This document shows, piece after piece, positions 1-7,636 of a DNA stretch of 64,000 bases (the stretch's first letter is position 1; each line of letters starts with the position of its first letter). The notes below the pieces were generated by a model. The model was not told the origin of the DNA, searched no databases, and worked only from the letters and a program-made list of their open reading frames with translations. This DNA comes from Tabrizicola flagellatus (GTDB taxonomy: Bacteria; Pseudomonadota; Alphaproteobacteria; Rhodobacterales; Rhodobacteraceae), in the NCBI RefSeq assembly GCF_008271465.1, contig NZ_VMDU01000001.1, forward strand, positions 310,001 to 374,000, in the 5' to 3' direction. The translations under genes and the position numbers were made by a program.

Positions 1-1355
1 GGTCGGTGGACATCGTCGTCGGTACCCATGCGCTTCTGGCGAAGGGGGTGACGTTCAAGAAGCTCGGCCTGCTCATCATCGACGAAGAGCAGCATTTCGG
101 CGTCGTGCACAAGGAACGGCTGAAGGAAATGCGGTCCGAGGTGCATGTGCTGACCCTGACCGCGACGCCGATTCCGCGGACCCTGCAACTGTCGCTGGCC
201 GGGGTGCGGGACCTGTCGATCATCGCCACGCCCCCGGTCGACCGTCTGGCGATCCGCACCTACGTTTCCGAATTCGACACAATCACGATCCGCGAGGCGA
301 TCCTGCGCGAACGCTATCGCGGCGGGCAGACCTTCTATGTCGTCCCCCGCATCGCCGACCTGCCGGAAATCGAGGATTTCCTGAAGACCCATGTGCCGGA
401 AGCCTCCTACGTCATCGCGCACGGGCAACTGGCGGCCGGGGAACTCGACGACCGGATGAACCAGTTCTACGACGGCAAGTACGACGTGCTGCTGGCGACG
501 ACGATTGTTGAAAGCGGTTTGGATATTCCCACGGCCAACACGATGATTGTTCACCGGGCGGACATGTTCGGCCTGTCGCAGCTCTACCAGATCCGGGGAC
601 GGGTCGGGCGGTCCAAGACCCGCGCCTATTGCTACCTGACGACGAAGCCCCGCGCGCCGCTGACGCCGCAGGCGACGAAACGGCTCCGCCTGCTCGGCAG
701 CCTCGACTCGCTGGGGGCGGGGTTCAACCTGGCCTCGCACGACCTGGACCTGCGCGGGGCGGGGAACCTTCTCGGCGAGGAGCAGTCGGGCCACATCCGC
801 GAGGTAGGCTATGAGCTCTACCAGCACATGCTTGAGGAAACGATCGCCAGGATCAAGTCGGGCGAGTTGCAGGGGCTGGCGAACATCGACGACGACTGGT
901 CGCCGCAGCTGAACCTGGGCGTGCCGGTGATGATCCCCGAAAGCTACATCCCCGACCTCGATATCCGGCTGGGGCTGTATCGGCGGCTGTCCTCGCTGAC
1001 CACGAAGGTCGAGCTTGAGGGCTTTGCGGCGGAGCTGATCGACAGGTTCGGGCCGCTGCCGAAAGAGGTCAACACGCTGATGCTGATCGTGCGGATCAAG
1101 GCGATGGCAAAGCGGGCGGGGATCTCGCGGCTGGACGCGGGGCCGAAAGGGGCGACGATCCAGTTCCACAACGACAAGTTCGCCAATCCCGCGGGGCTGG
1201 TGGACTTCCTGAAGGCGCAAGGCGGCGCGGCACGGGTGAACGGCAACCGGATCGTCCTGACCGGCGAGATGAAGACGGAAGCCGACCGGATCAAGGGTGC
1301 CTTCAACATCGCGCGCGATCTGGCCGAAGTGGTTAAGGCGGGGCGGAAGGCCTAG
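1..1355 (+). CDS. mfd: Transcription-repair coupling factor, C-terminal part (5' end outside window)
   Basis: Mfd is an ATP-dependent translocase that removes stalled RNA polymerase at DNA lesions and recruits UvrA. About 450 C-terminal residues are visible; the usual length is about 1150, so the gene starts before the window (the reading frame is open from base 3). Seen in order: the helicase box DEEQHFG, motif TATPIPRTL, the second RecA-like lobe with VVPRIADLPEIEDF and TTIVESGLDIPTANTMIV, and the arginine-finger motif GRVGRS, followed by the C-terminal regulatory domain. The TAG stop overlaps the stop of the convergent MFS gene inside one CTAG. RecG shares the helicase core, but the TIVESGLDIP and GRGAGNLLGEEQ-like segments and the C-terminal domain favour Mfd. 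Confidence 0.96.
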   Translation, partial: SVDIVVGTHALLAKGVTFKKLGLLIIDEEQHFGVVHKERLKEMRSEVHVLTLTATPIPRTLQLSLAGVRDLSIIATPPVDRLAIRTYVSEFDTITIREAILRERYRGGQTFYVVPRIADLPEIEDFLKTHVPEASYVIAHGQLAAGELDDRMNQFYDGKYDVLLATTIVESGLDIPTANTMIVHRADMFGLSQLYQIRGRVGRSKTRAYCYLTTKPRAPLTPQATKRLRLLGSLDSLGAGFNLASHDLDLRGAGNLLGEEQSGHIREVGYELYQHMLEETIARIKSGELQGLANIDDDWSPQLNLGVPVMIPESYIPDLDIRLGLYRRLSSLTTKVELEGFAAELIDRFGPLPKEVNTLMLIVRIKAMAKRAGISRLDAGPKGATIQFHNDKFANPAGLVDFLKAQGGAARVNGNRIVLTGEMKTEADRIKGAFNIARDLAEVVKAGRKA

Positions 1356-2557
1356 TTTCGCGGCTCGCCCAGGGTATTCAGCGACAGGACCAGGTTCAGC
1401 GCCGCAAGCACGGTGACGCCCAGGATCAGCGGCGTCGAGGTGCCGTTGAAGGCAAGGCCGATGGGGATGGCCAGCACCACCGAGCCGACGGTGGCGAGCG
1501 AGGAGATCACGCTGGCGGCGAGGCCGGCGATGTGGCCGACGGGCTCCATCGCAAGTGCGTTGAGGTTGCCCATCGTCAGGCCCATCATTGCGAAAAGCCC
1601 AATGCACCAAAGCATTTGCACGGCGAAGCTGAGGTTGCCGTGCAGAAGGCCGGTGCCGAGGGTGGCCAAGGCCAGCAGCGACAGGACCAGGACCCCGGCA
1701 TAGGTCCGCTGGACGACACGGCGCATGCCGAGGGTCATCACGATGCGCGAGTTCAGAAGGCTGCCGCCCATCGAGGCGACCGCGATCAGGGCGAACCAGA
1801 GCGGGAAGGTCTCGGCCCGGTCGAACTGGCGCTCGAAGATGCCTTGCAGCGAGGACAGGGTCGCGAAGAGGCAGGCGAGGGTGAGGGTCTGGAGAAGCGT
1901 GGAGACCAGGACGATGCGGTGGGTGAAAAGCTCCCTCGTGCCGGTCCAGAGCGTGCCGAGGTGGAGCGGGCGGCGGTTTTCGGGCGGAAGCGTCTCGGGC
2001 TGGCGCAAGCCGAGCCAGAGCATCGAGAGGCCGGCGAAGAGGATGTAGGCCAGGAAGATCGCATGCCAGCCGCCAAGGGCGATGATCCCCTGGCCCATCA
2101 GGGGGGCCAGCGCGGGGACGATGGTGAAGATCATCATGACGAAGGACATGATCCTGGCCATCTCGCGGCCCGAGAAGAGGTCGCGGACCATGGCGATGGC
2201 AACGGTGCGGGGCGCGGCGGCTGCGAGGCCCTGGAGGAGGCGGGCGGCAAGCAGGATTTCCAGGCTGGGGGCGAAATAGCAGGCCAGGGCCGCAAGTGCG
2301 TAGAGGCCGGAGCCGACGAGGATCACCCGCTTGCGTCCGAAGGTGTCGGAGAGGGGGCCGGTGAAGAGGGTGCCGATGCCCATGCCAAGGACGAAGCTGG
2401 TGACGACAAGCTGAGCCGCGTTCGGGGCGTCGGGCGAGAGGGTGGCGGCGATGTCCGGCAGCGCCGGCAGCATCGCGTCGATCGAGATCGCGATGGTGGC
2501 GAACAGCATGGCGACCAGCGCCACGAATTCGGTCTGCGAGGGGCGGGATTGGCTCAC
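1352..2557 (-). CDS. Bcr/CflA-type MFS drug efflux transporter
   Basis: A 401-residue major facilitator with about 12 hydrophobic segments. It carries the MFS motif A in the form GPLSDTFGRKR after the second helix and an N-terminal half typical of the Bcr/CflA subfamily (bicyclomycin/chloramphenicol exporters, proton antiport in the inner membrane). The start is a GTG whose bases overlap the stop of the upstream DsbA-like gene (GTGA), so translation is probably coupled. It is the last gene of a three-gene operon with an AMP-ligase and a thioredoxin-fold protein. The substrate cannot be read from sequence; export of a product of the operon is an inference. Confidence 0.9.
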   Translation of the reverse strand: MSQSRPSQTEFVALVAMLFATIAISIDAMLPALPDIAATLSPDAPNAAQLVVTSFVLGMGIGTLFTGPLSDTFGRKRVILVGSGLYALAALACYFAPSLEILLAARLLQGLAAAAPRTVAIAMVRDLFSGREMARIMSFVMMIFTIVPALAPLMGQGIIALGGWHAIFLAYILFAGLSMLWLGLRQPETLPPENRRPLHLGTLWTGTRELFTHRIVLVSTLLQTLTLACLFATLSSLQGIFERQFDRAETFPLWFALIAVASMGGSLLNSRIVMTLGMRRVVQRTYAGVLVLSLLALATLGTGLLHGNLSFAVQMLWCIGLFAMMGLTMGNLNALAMEPVGHIAGLAASVISSLATVGSVVLAIPIGLAFNGTSTPLILGVTVLAALNLVLSLNTLGEPRN

Positions 2558-3201
2558 TCGGCACGACCCGTCAGTTCTACGATGACCTTGCCCCAGGTCT
2601 CGGTCGGTTGCGCGCCGCTTACGACATAGTGCTGGGCGATCAGGAAGGTCGGCACGGCGGTGACGCCCTTGTGCCGGGCGTCCGCGTCGCGCGCGGCGAT
2701 GTCGTCGGCATCGGCGTCGGATTGGAGGAGCCGCAGGGTCGCCGCGCGGTCCATGCCGTTTTCGCCGGCGATGTCGGCGAGGGTCGGAAGATCGCCGATG
2801 TCACGGCCATCAACCCAGTAGGCGCGCATCAGGGCGGCGACGACGGCGGGCTGGACACCCTCGATCCCGGCCCAGTGGATCAGCCGATGGGCGTTCAGCG
2901 TGTTCGGCATCCGCTGCGGCTTGTCGGGGTCGAGATCGACGCCGGCGGCCCGGGCTACGTCGCGCAGGCGTTCGTGGATCGCATCGACCCGGGCCTTGCC
3001 GCCGAATTTCTGTTCCAGATAGGCGCGCTTCTCGACGCCTTCGACAGGCATGTCAGGGTTCAGCTGGAACGGGTGCCACTGGATTACGAACGGATGTTCG
3101 GGATGCGCGGCAAGCGCACGGTCGAGATTCGCCTTCCCGACATAGCACCAGGGGCAGACCGGGTCGGAGAAGATGTCGAGACGGACGAGGCCGGAGGTCA
3201 T
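2554..3201 (-). CDS. DsbA/FrnE-family thioredoxin-fold oxidoreductase
   Basis: A 215-residue protein starting MTSGLVRLDIFSDPVCPWCY. It has a CPWC active-site motif near residues 17-20 and a late cis-proline segment KGVTAVPTFLI, the hallmarks of the DsbA-like family that includes FrnE and 2-hydroxychromene-2-carboxylate isomerase. There is no signal peptide, so it should act in the cytoplasm. The ATG overlaps the TGA of the upstream ligase gene (ATGA), and its own stop overlaps the start of the MFS gene. The frame stays open far upstream, but that is the shadow of the ligase gene. It may be a disulfide oxidoreductase or a glutathione-dependent isomerase; the operon context does not decide. Confidence 0.9.
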   Translation of the reverse strand: MTSGLVRLDIFSDPVCPWCYVGKANLDRALAAHPEHPFVIQWHPFQLNPDMPVEGVEKRAYLEQKFGGKARVDAIHERLRDVARAAGVDLDPDKPQRMPNTLNAHRLIHWAGIEGVQPAVVAALMRAYWVDGRDIGDLPTLADIAGENGMDRAATLRLLQSDADADDIAARDADARHKGVTAVPTFLIAQHYVVSGAQPTETWGKVIVELTGRAE

Positions 3202-4691
3202 TCGGGTCTCCTGTAGCGGGCGGCAAGGCCCTTGCGGATCAGCTTGCCGGTGGCGGTGCGGGGCAGGGCGTCGAGGCGCTGGTAGTGCCTCGGCTGCTTC
3301 CAGCGGGCAAGGCTCTTTTCGGCGCATTCCCGCAGGGTCGAGAGGGCGATTTCGCAGGGAGCCTCGTAGAACAGCGCCAGGATCGTCGTGCCGGGGGCGG
3401 GTTCGACCTGGGTCGCGGCGCAGGCGGTGAGGGGCAGGCCCTGGAAGGCGGATTCGATCTCGAAGGGCGAGACGCGGAAGCCGCCGGCATTCAGCAGGTC
3501 GTCCCTGCGGCCCAGATGGGTAACGGCGCCGTCCTCGGCCATGGTGGCGACATCGCCCGTGCGGAACCAGGGGCCGGTCGGGGGCGGATGACCGAGGTAG
3601 TGCCGCATCAGGCCGGGATCGGCGGTGGAGACCACCAGTTCCCCGGGCGTCCCGCGCGGAACCGGGCGCCCTGCATCGTCGAGGATCGCGATGTGACGGC
3701 CGGGCTGGGGATAGCCGCTGGCCCCCTCGGGCGCCGGCCGCGCAGGACAGCCGGAGAGGTAGGTCGAGACCTCGGACATCCCGAGCGCCTCGTGCAGGTC
3801 GGTCCCCGTGCGCTCGCGCCACTGGCGGCGCAGGGCGACGGGCAGCGCCTCGCCCGCGGAAAGGCCATGGCGGAGGCAGGGCAGGGGCGGCAGGTCCGCG
3901 CGAAGTATCTGGCGATAGACGCCGGGGACGGCGGCGATGATCGTGGCCCCGGCGCGCGCAAGCAGGTCGGGCAGCGCGGTGACAGAGGTTCCGGCGGCCG
4001 GGATCAGGGCGGTTGCGCCGAGCGTCCAGGGGTCCAGCAGGCCGGTGCCCAGCGTGTAGGTCCAGTTCAGCGCGCCGGCGTGGAGGAGGCGGTCATCCCC
4101 GGTGAGCCCCTCCCAGTGCCGATGCATGCTGGCCCGTGCAAGGATGGCGCGGTGGGCGTGGCTGACGGCCATGGGACTGCCCGAACTGCCGGAGGTGAAG
4201 ACGATGTAGGCCTCGCGTTCGGGGTCGCCGAAATGCAGGTCGGCCGGCGGCAGGCGGGCCCAGGCGGCCAGCTCCGGGATCATGACCGGCGCCGGATGGT
4301 CGGGCAGGGCGATGCCGGGTTCGGCCGCGACCAGGGTCGGCCGGACCAGCGCGGCAAGCCGGGTGATCTCGTCCCGGGTCAGCGCGGACGAGGTCGGTAC
4401 CGGCACAAGCCCGGCCCAGATCGCGCCGAGGTAGAGGATCGGAAAGGCGAGACTGTTGCCGAGGCGCAGGAGGACGCGGTCGCCGGGCAGAAGGCCCCGG
4501 GACAGAAGCGCGCCGGCGGTCCTTTGCGTCAGGTCCAGCAGGTCGGCATAGCTGAGGGTTTCGTCACCTTCGGGGGCGAGGAGGACGAGCGCGGGCTTGT
4601 CCAATTGGCCGGCCCGGGCAAGGACATGGCCCGCCAGGTTGAAGGCCGGCGGGATCGCGGGGAAGGGGCGGGTGTCGATCTCGGACAGCAT
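3198..4691 (-). CDS. AMP-dependent acyl-CoA synthetase/ligase family protein
   Basis: About 497 residues of the ANL (acyl/aryl-CoA ligase) superfamily, which activate a carboxylic acid as acyl-AMP and then as the CoA thioester. Visible motifs: P-loop FTSGSSGSPMAVSHAHRA, A5-like LHEALGMSEVSTY, A7 WFRTGDV, A8 GRRDDLLNAGGFRVSPFEIE and A10 PRTATGKLIRKGL with the catalytic lysine. The P-loop lysine normally found in SGTTGxPK is a methionine here. Overall it resembles benzoate-CoA-ligase-type enzymes. An in-frame TTG at 4697 is a possible alternative start. It is the first gene of the operon with the DsbA-like and MFS genes, and is divergent from the XRE-cupin regulator about 65 bp away, which probably controls it. 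Confidence 0.9.
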   Translation of the reverse strand: MLSEIDTRPFPAIPPAFNLAGHVLARAGQLDKPALVLLAPEGDETLSYADLLDLTQRTAGALLSRGLLPGDRVLLRLGNSLAFPILYLGAIWAGLVPVPTSSALTRDEITRLAALVRPTLVAAEPGIALPDHPAPVMIPELAAWARLPPADLHFGDPEREAYIVFTSGSSGSPMAVSHAHRAILARASMHRHWEGLTGDDRLLHAGALNWTYTLGTGLLDPWTLGATALIPAAGTSVTALPDLLARAGATIIAAVPGVYRQILRADLPPLPCLRHGLSAGEALPVALRRQWRERTGTDLHEALGMSEVSTYLSGCPARPAPEGASGYPQPGRHIAILDDAGRPVPRGTPGELVVSTADPGLMRHYLGHPPPTGPWFRTGDVATMAEDGAVTHLGRRDDLLNAGGFRVSPFEIESAFQGLPLTACAATQVEPAPGTTILALFYEAPCEIALSTLRECAEKSLARWKQPRHYQRLDALPRTATGKLIRKGLAARYRRPE

Positions 4692-4755
4692 CGTCAAGGG
4701 GTAGGGGGCCTGCGTGCCGGTTGCAAGCCGTGGCGGGCTCGACTATCCGGGAGCC

Positions 4756-5379
4756 ATGGCGCTGACCGATCCGAAAAGCATGATCCGTGTCGCCCGCGAG
4801 GCGGGCGGCGAGGCGCATGTCGAGCCGGTGAACCTGGGCGAGCGGGTGCGCGAATTGCGCCGCCAGCGCGGCTGGACGCTGGAAGAGGCGGCGGTGCGGG
4901 CGGGTCTGGCGCGCTCCACGCTGTCGAAGATCGAGAACGGGCAGATGAGCCCGACCTACGAGGCGCTGAAGAAGCTCGCCGGGGGCCTGGCAATCAGCGT
5001 ACCGCAACTCTTCACCCCGCCGTCGAAGCCGCAGGTGATGGGGCGGATGGCGGTGACGAAGGCCGGAGAAGGCCAGGCGCAGGCGACCGTGACCTACGAG
5101 CACGAGCTCATGGCCGGCGGCCTGACGAAGAAGCAGATGCTGCCCTACCGCGCCGTGATCCGGGCGCGGGCGCTCGAGGAATTCGACGGCTGGGTGCGCC
5201 ACGACGGCGAGGAGTTCCTCTATGTCCTGACCGGCGTCATCCGGCTTTACACCGAATTCTACGAACCCGTGGACCTGCGCCGGGGCGACAGCGCCTATTA
5301 CGACGCCGCCATGGGGCACAATGTCGTCAGCCTCTCGGAAGACGACGCGACGATCCTCTGGGTCACCTCGCTGGTCTGA
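4756..5379 (+). CDS. XRE-family regulator with C-terminal cupin domain
   Basis: A 207-residue transcription factor. An HTH_3 domain lies at about residues 27-82 (LGERVRELRRQRGWTLEEAA, then LARSTLSKIENGQMSPTYEAL), followed by a C-terminal cupin domain (about 120-205) with HDGEEFLYVLTG and DSAYYDAAMGHNV. Such XRE-cupin proteins bind a small ligand and usually control a neighbouring catabolic or transport operon. The start ATG at 4756 was chosen over upstream in-frame codons because of the purine-rich CCGGGAGCC before it. It is divergent from the AMP-ligase operon with a short shared promoter region, so that operon is the likely target. The ligand is unknown. Confidence 0.9.
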   Translation: MALTDPKSMIRVAREAGGEAHVEPVNLGERVRELRRQRGWTLEEAAVRAGLARSTLSKIENGQMSPTYEALKKLAGGLAISVPQLFTPPSKPQVMGRMAVTKAGEGQAQATVTYEHELMAGGLTKKQMLPYRAVIRARALEEFDGWVRHDGEEFLYVLTGVIRLYTEFYEPVDLRRGDSAYYDAAMGHNVVSLSEDDATILWVTSLV

Positions 5380-5387
5380 GGGAGCCC

Positions 5388-5410
5388 AGGAATTTTCGTC
5401 GAAAATTCCT
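5388..5410. terminator. Loop-less palindrome between convergent genes, probable bidirectional terminator
   Basis: A perfect 23-base palindrome with 11-base arms (AGGAATTTTCG / CGAAAATTCCT) around a single central T. It begins 9 bases after the XRE-cupin stop and ends 10 bases before the stop of the entericidin-like gene on the other strand. The A/T-rich centre gives a short U-run in both directions. It shares the AATTTTCG/CGAAAATT core with the palindrome at 36309. Confidence 0.6.
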
Positions 5411-5419
5411 GCGCCTGGA

Positions 5420-5533
5420 TCAGAAGATCTCCTGCACCTTGCGGGCGCCGGCCGAGACATCCTCGCCCACGCCGGCAACCGTGTTGCAGCCCGCAAGCGC
5501 CGCCAGCGCGGCCAGAATCAGCAGCTTTTTCAT
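5420..5533 (-). CDS. Entericidin A/B-like small lipoprotein (37 aa)
   Basis: A very short gene, read as M-K-K-L-L then a hydrophobic stretch ILAALAALAGC. The lipobox LAGC is followed by NTVAGVGEDVSAGARKVQEIF, the length and tail pattern of entericidin (EcnA/EcnB) lipopeptides, which are membrane-anchored and linked to a stress-related toxin/antidote pair in Enterobacteria. An AGAGAGAGG ribosome-binding sequence precedes the ATG. It lies 24 bp downstream of the peptide-binding protein gene on the same strand and may be cotranscribed. Only one copy is visible, so an antidote/toxin pair cannot be claimed. Confidence 0.8.
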   Translation of the reverse strand: MKKLLILAALAALAGCNTVAGVGEDVSAGARKVQEIF

Positions 5534-5557
5534 GCTCTTGCCTCTCTCTCGCCTTTC

Positions 5558-7378
5558 CTACCTCGGCTCATGCCACCAGGTGTCGGGCAGGAAGCCCGTC
5601 CAGTCACCGTAAAGCGGAATGCGTTCGGGATACTTCAGATCGGCCGAGAAGGCCAGCCGCGAGCGGTCGGAATACCAGATCGGAATCACATAGCGGCCCG
5701 TGGTCAGCACGCGGTCGAGCGCCCTGGTCGCGGCGGTGAAGTCCTCGGTCGTCGGCGATTTCAGCATGGCCGCGATCATCGCCTCGACCGCCGGAGAGTT
5801 GACGCCCATCCAGTTCCGGGTCCCCGGCTCCGTGACGCCGGCCGCGCCCCAGTAGAGCAGCTGCTCGTTCCCCGGCGACAGCGACAGCGACCGGATGTAA
5901 TGCGTCATGTCGAAGTCGTAGGCGCTGGTCCGCTCCTTGTATTGCGCGTCGTCGATCTTGTTCAGCCTTGCGCTGATCCCCAGGGACTTCAGCGCCTCGA
6001 TATAGACCTCGGCGACCGAGGCCATCTCGTCCTGCCCGGTGACGAGCAGGATCTCGAAGGCGAAGGGCTCGCCGGCCGCGTTCTTCAGGACGCCGTCATC
6101 GCCGACCGTCCATCCCGCCTCTTCCAGAAGCGCGGCCGCGGCGCGGATGTTCTTGCGGTTGGCCTGGCTGCCGTCCGACACCGGCAGCGCATAGCCCTCG
6201 ATCGCGCCGGGCGGCAGGTCGGCCCTGAAGGGTTCCAGCAGTTCAAGCTCGCGCCCCGTGGCCGGCTTGCCCGGCTCCATCCCCAGGAAGGAATTGCCGA
6301 AGTAGGACGGGATCCGCGGCAGAAGCCCGCCGTTCAGGGTCTGGTTGATGAATTCGAAGTTGAAAGCCAGGATCAGCGCCTCGCGCACCCGCCAGTCGGC
6401 AAAGAGCGGACGGCGGGTGTTCATCACGAACCCTTCGATCCCCGAGGGCCGGCCATGCGGGATCTCGGCCTTTACCACATCGCCGGACTGCACGGCAGGG
6501 AAGTCGTAGGATGACAGCCATTTCGAGACATTTGCTTCGCGATAGGCTGAAAGCTGCCCCGCCTTGAACGCCTCGAAGATCGCCTGCGGGTTGGCGTAGT
6601 AGTCATAGCGGATCTCGTCGAAATTCCACTGGCCCCGGTTGAAGGGCAGGTCCTTGCCCCACCAGTCGGGATTGCGCCTGTAGGTGACATGGACGCCCAG
6701 TTCCGACTCCGCCAGCACATAGGGACCCGATCCGATCGGCACCTCCATCGTCGCCTCGGCGAAGTCCTTGCCCTCCCATTGCGCCTTCTTCAGAACCGGT
6801 CGCAGGCCCAGGATCAGCGGCAGTTCGCGGTCCTCGACGTTGAAGGTAAAGCGGACCGACCGTTCCCCGGTCTTCTCCATCGAGGCGATCTTCTTCCACG
6901 CCGCGGCATAGCGCGGGTTGCCCTCGGCGCCGAGCGTCTCCATCGACCACATCACGTCCTCGACCGTGACAGGCGAGCCGTCGGAGAATCGGGCCTCGGG
7001 TCGCAGGGTGAATTCGACGTAGGTGCGACCCTCGTCGGTATCAATCGATTCGGCCAGCAGGCCGTAAAGCGAGAAGGGTTCGTCGTAGTTCCGGCCCATC
7101 AGCGTCTCGACCGTCAGGGCCGAAATGCCGAGCGCCGGGCGGCCCTTGGTGACGAAGGGGTTGAAACTGTCGAAGCTGCCCGCTTCGCCCCAGCGATAGG
7201 TGCCTCCCTTTGGCGCGTCCGGGTTGACCTGCGGCAGGGACACAAAATCCGGGGGAAGTGCGGGGTCGCCATACATAGCTATGCCATGCATGGGTTCCGC
7301 CGTTGCGGTTGCGGCAAGAACTGCCAGTGCCACCGACAGCCCGAACCCGCGCAAACCGGCGCTGCTTTCCCGTCCCAT
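5558..7378 (-). CDS. YejA-like extracellular solute-binding protein (ABC peptide uptake, family 5)
   Basis: A 606-residue periplasmic binding protein. The N-terminus is a signal peptide ending near ATATAEP. The body has the family 5 signature region: GGTYRWGEAGSFDSFNPF, then LAESIDTDEGRTYVEFTLRPEARFSDG and PVTVEDVMWSMETL. The pattern resembles YejA, the binding protein of the YejABEF oligopeptide/microcin C transporter. The expected permease (yejB, yejE) and ATPase (yejF) genes do not flank it, so it is an orphan or works with a distant transporter. The entericidin-like gene follows immediately. Confidence 0.9.
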   Translation of the reverse strand: MGRESSAGLRGFGLSVALAVLAATATAEPMHGIAMYGDPALPPDFVSLPQVNPDAPKGGTYRWGEAGSFDSFNPFVTKGRPALGISALTVETLMGRNYDEPFSLYGLLAESIDTDEGRTYVEFTLRPEARFSDGSPVTVEDVMWSMETLGAEGNPRYAAAWKKIASMEKTGERSVRFTFNVEDRELPLILGLRPVLKKAQWEGKDFAEATMEVPIGSGPYVLAESELGVHVTYRRNPDWWGKDLPFNRGQWNFDEIRYDYYANPQAIFEAFKAGQLSAYREANVSKWLSSYDFPAVQSGDVVKAEIPHGRPSGIEGFVMNTRRPLFADWRVREALILAFNFEFINQTLNGGLLPRIPSYFGNSFLGMEPGKPATGRELELLEPFRADLPPGAIEGYALPVSDGSQANRKNIRAAAALLEEAGWTVGDDGVLKNAAGEPFAFEILLVTGQDEMASVAEVYIEALKSLGISARLNKIDDAQYKERTSAYDFDMTHYIRSLSLSPGNEQLLYWGAAGVTEPGTRNWMGVNSPAVEAMIAAMLKSPTTEDFTAATRALDRVLTTGRYVIPIWYSDRSRLAFSADLKYPERIPLYGDWTGFLPDTWWHEPR

Positions 7379-7452
7379 CCCCCGTCGCTCCCCTATCCTG
7401 CGGTTGTGTGCGGCAAGACTAGGACGGAGATTGAATCAATTCAAACTTTTAG

Positions 7453-7481
7453 CTTGGCCATCGGCGGAGAGGGGACTATAA
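7453..7481 (+). promoter_or_regulatory. Candidate promoter (heat-shock-sigma-like) for the sRNA
   Basis: CTTGGC at 7453-7458 and CTATAA at 7476-7481 are separated by 17 bases. CTTG-type -35 boxes are typical of RpoH-family sigma factors in alphaproteobacteria. A 14-base dyad TTGAAT-CA-ATTCAA (7431-7444) lies just upstream and could be an operator. Transcription would start near 7488, just before the stem-loop and terminator that follow. Confidence 0.45.
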
Positions 7482-7487
7482 AGGCGT

Positions 7488-7565
7488 TACTGCTCGATAG
7501 GTTTCTTGCCTGTATGAAACCTGCCTCAAAGACTGAACGCCGGCCTCGCGCCGGCGTTTTTTTGT
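7488..7565 (+). ncRNA. Candidate small regulatory RNA (about 77 nt)
   Basis: No protein gene ends here, yet a textbook intrinsic terminator is present: stem AACGCCGG-C / G-CCGGCG with a GC-rich loop followed by seven or more T (7536-7565). Upstream is an independent hairpin with 7-bp arms AGGTTTC (7499-7505) and GAAACCT (7516-7522), and a 10-base loop TTGCCTGTAT. Between the two hairpins is the single-stranded stretch GCCTCAAAGACTG. A promoter-like CTTGGC-N17-CTATAA lies at the right distance. Hairpin, linker and terminator with a U-tail is the form of an Hfq-type sRNA. I do not recognise it as a named family. It sits 72 bp upstream of the hydroxybutyrate dehydrogenase gene on the same strand, so attenuation of that gene is the alternative reading. 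Confidence 0.55.
7536..7565 (+). terminator. Strong intrinsic terminator
   Basis: A CGCCGGC stem mirrored by GCGCCGGCG, followed by TTTTTTT. It is the clearest rho-independent terminator in the window and ends the candidate sRNA rather than a protein gene. Confidence 0.85.
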
Positions 7566-7636
7566 CTTTCAGCCGAGACTTCCGTTCATCCGTAAGGCAT
7601 GCAATGCTTTCGCAACTGCAGCATTTGGAGGCGCGG

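Noticed and set aside
1532-2629. Long plus-strand open frame opposite the MFS gene (365 codons)
   Set aside because: Shadow of a GC-rich gene: low-complexity Gly/Arg/Glu/Gln composition, no domain, and the opposite strand encodes a clear transporter.
3285-5612. 775-codon plus-strand open frame
   Set aside because: Runs antisense through the ligase gene and out of frame through the XRE-cupin gene; composition is that of a shadow frame.
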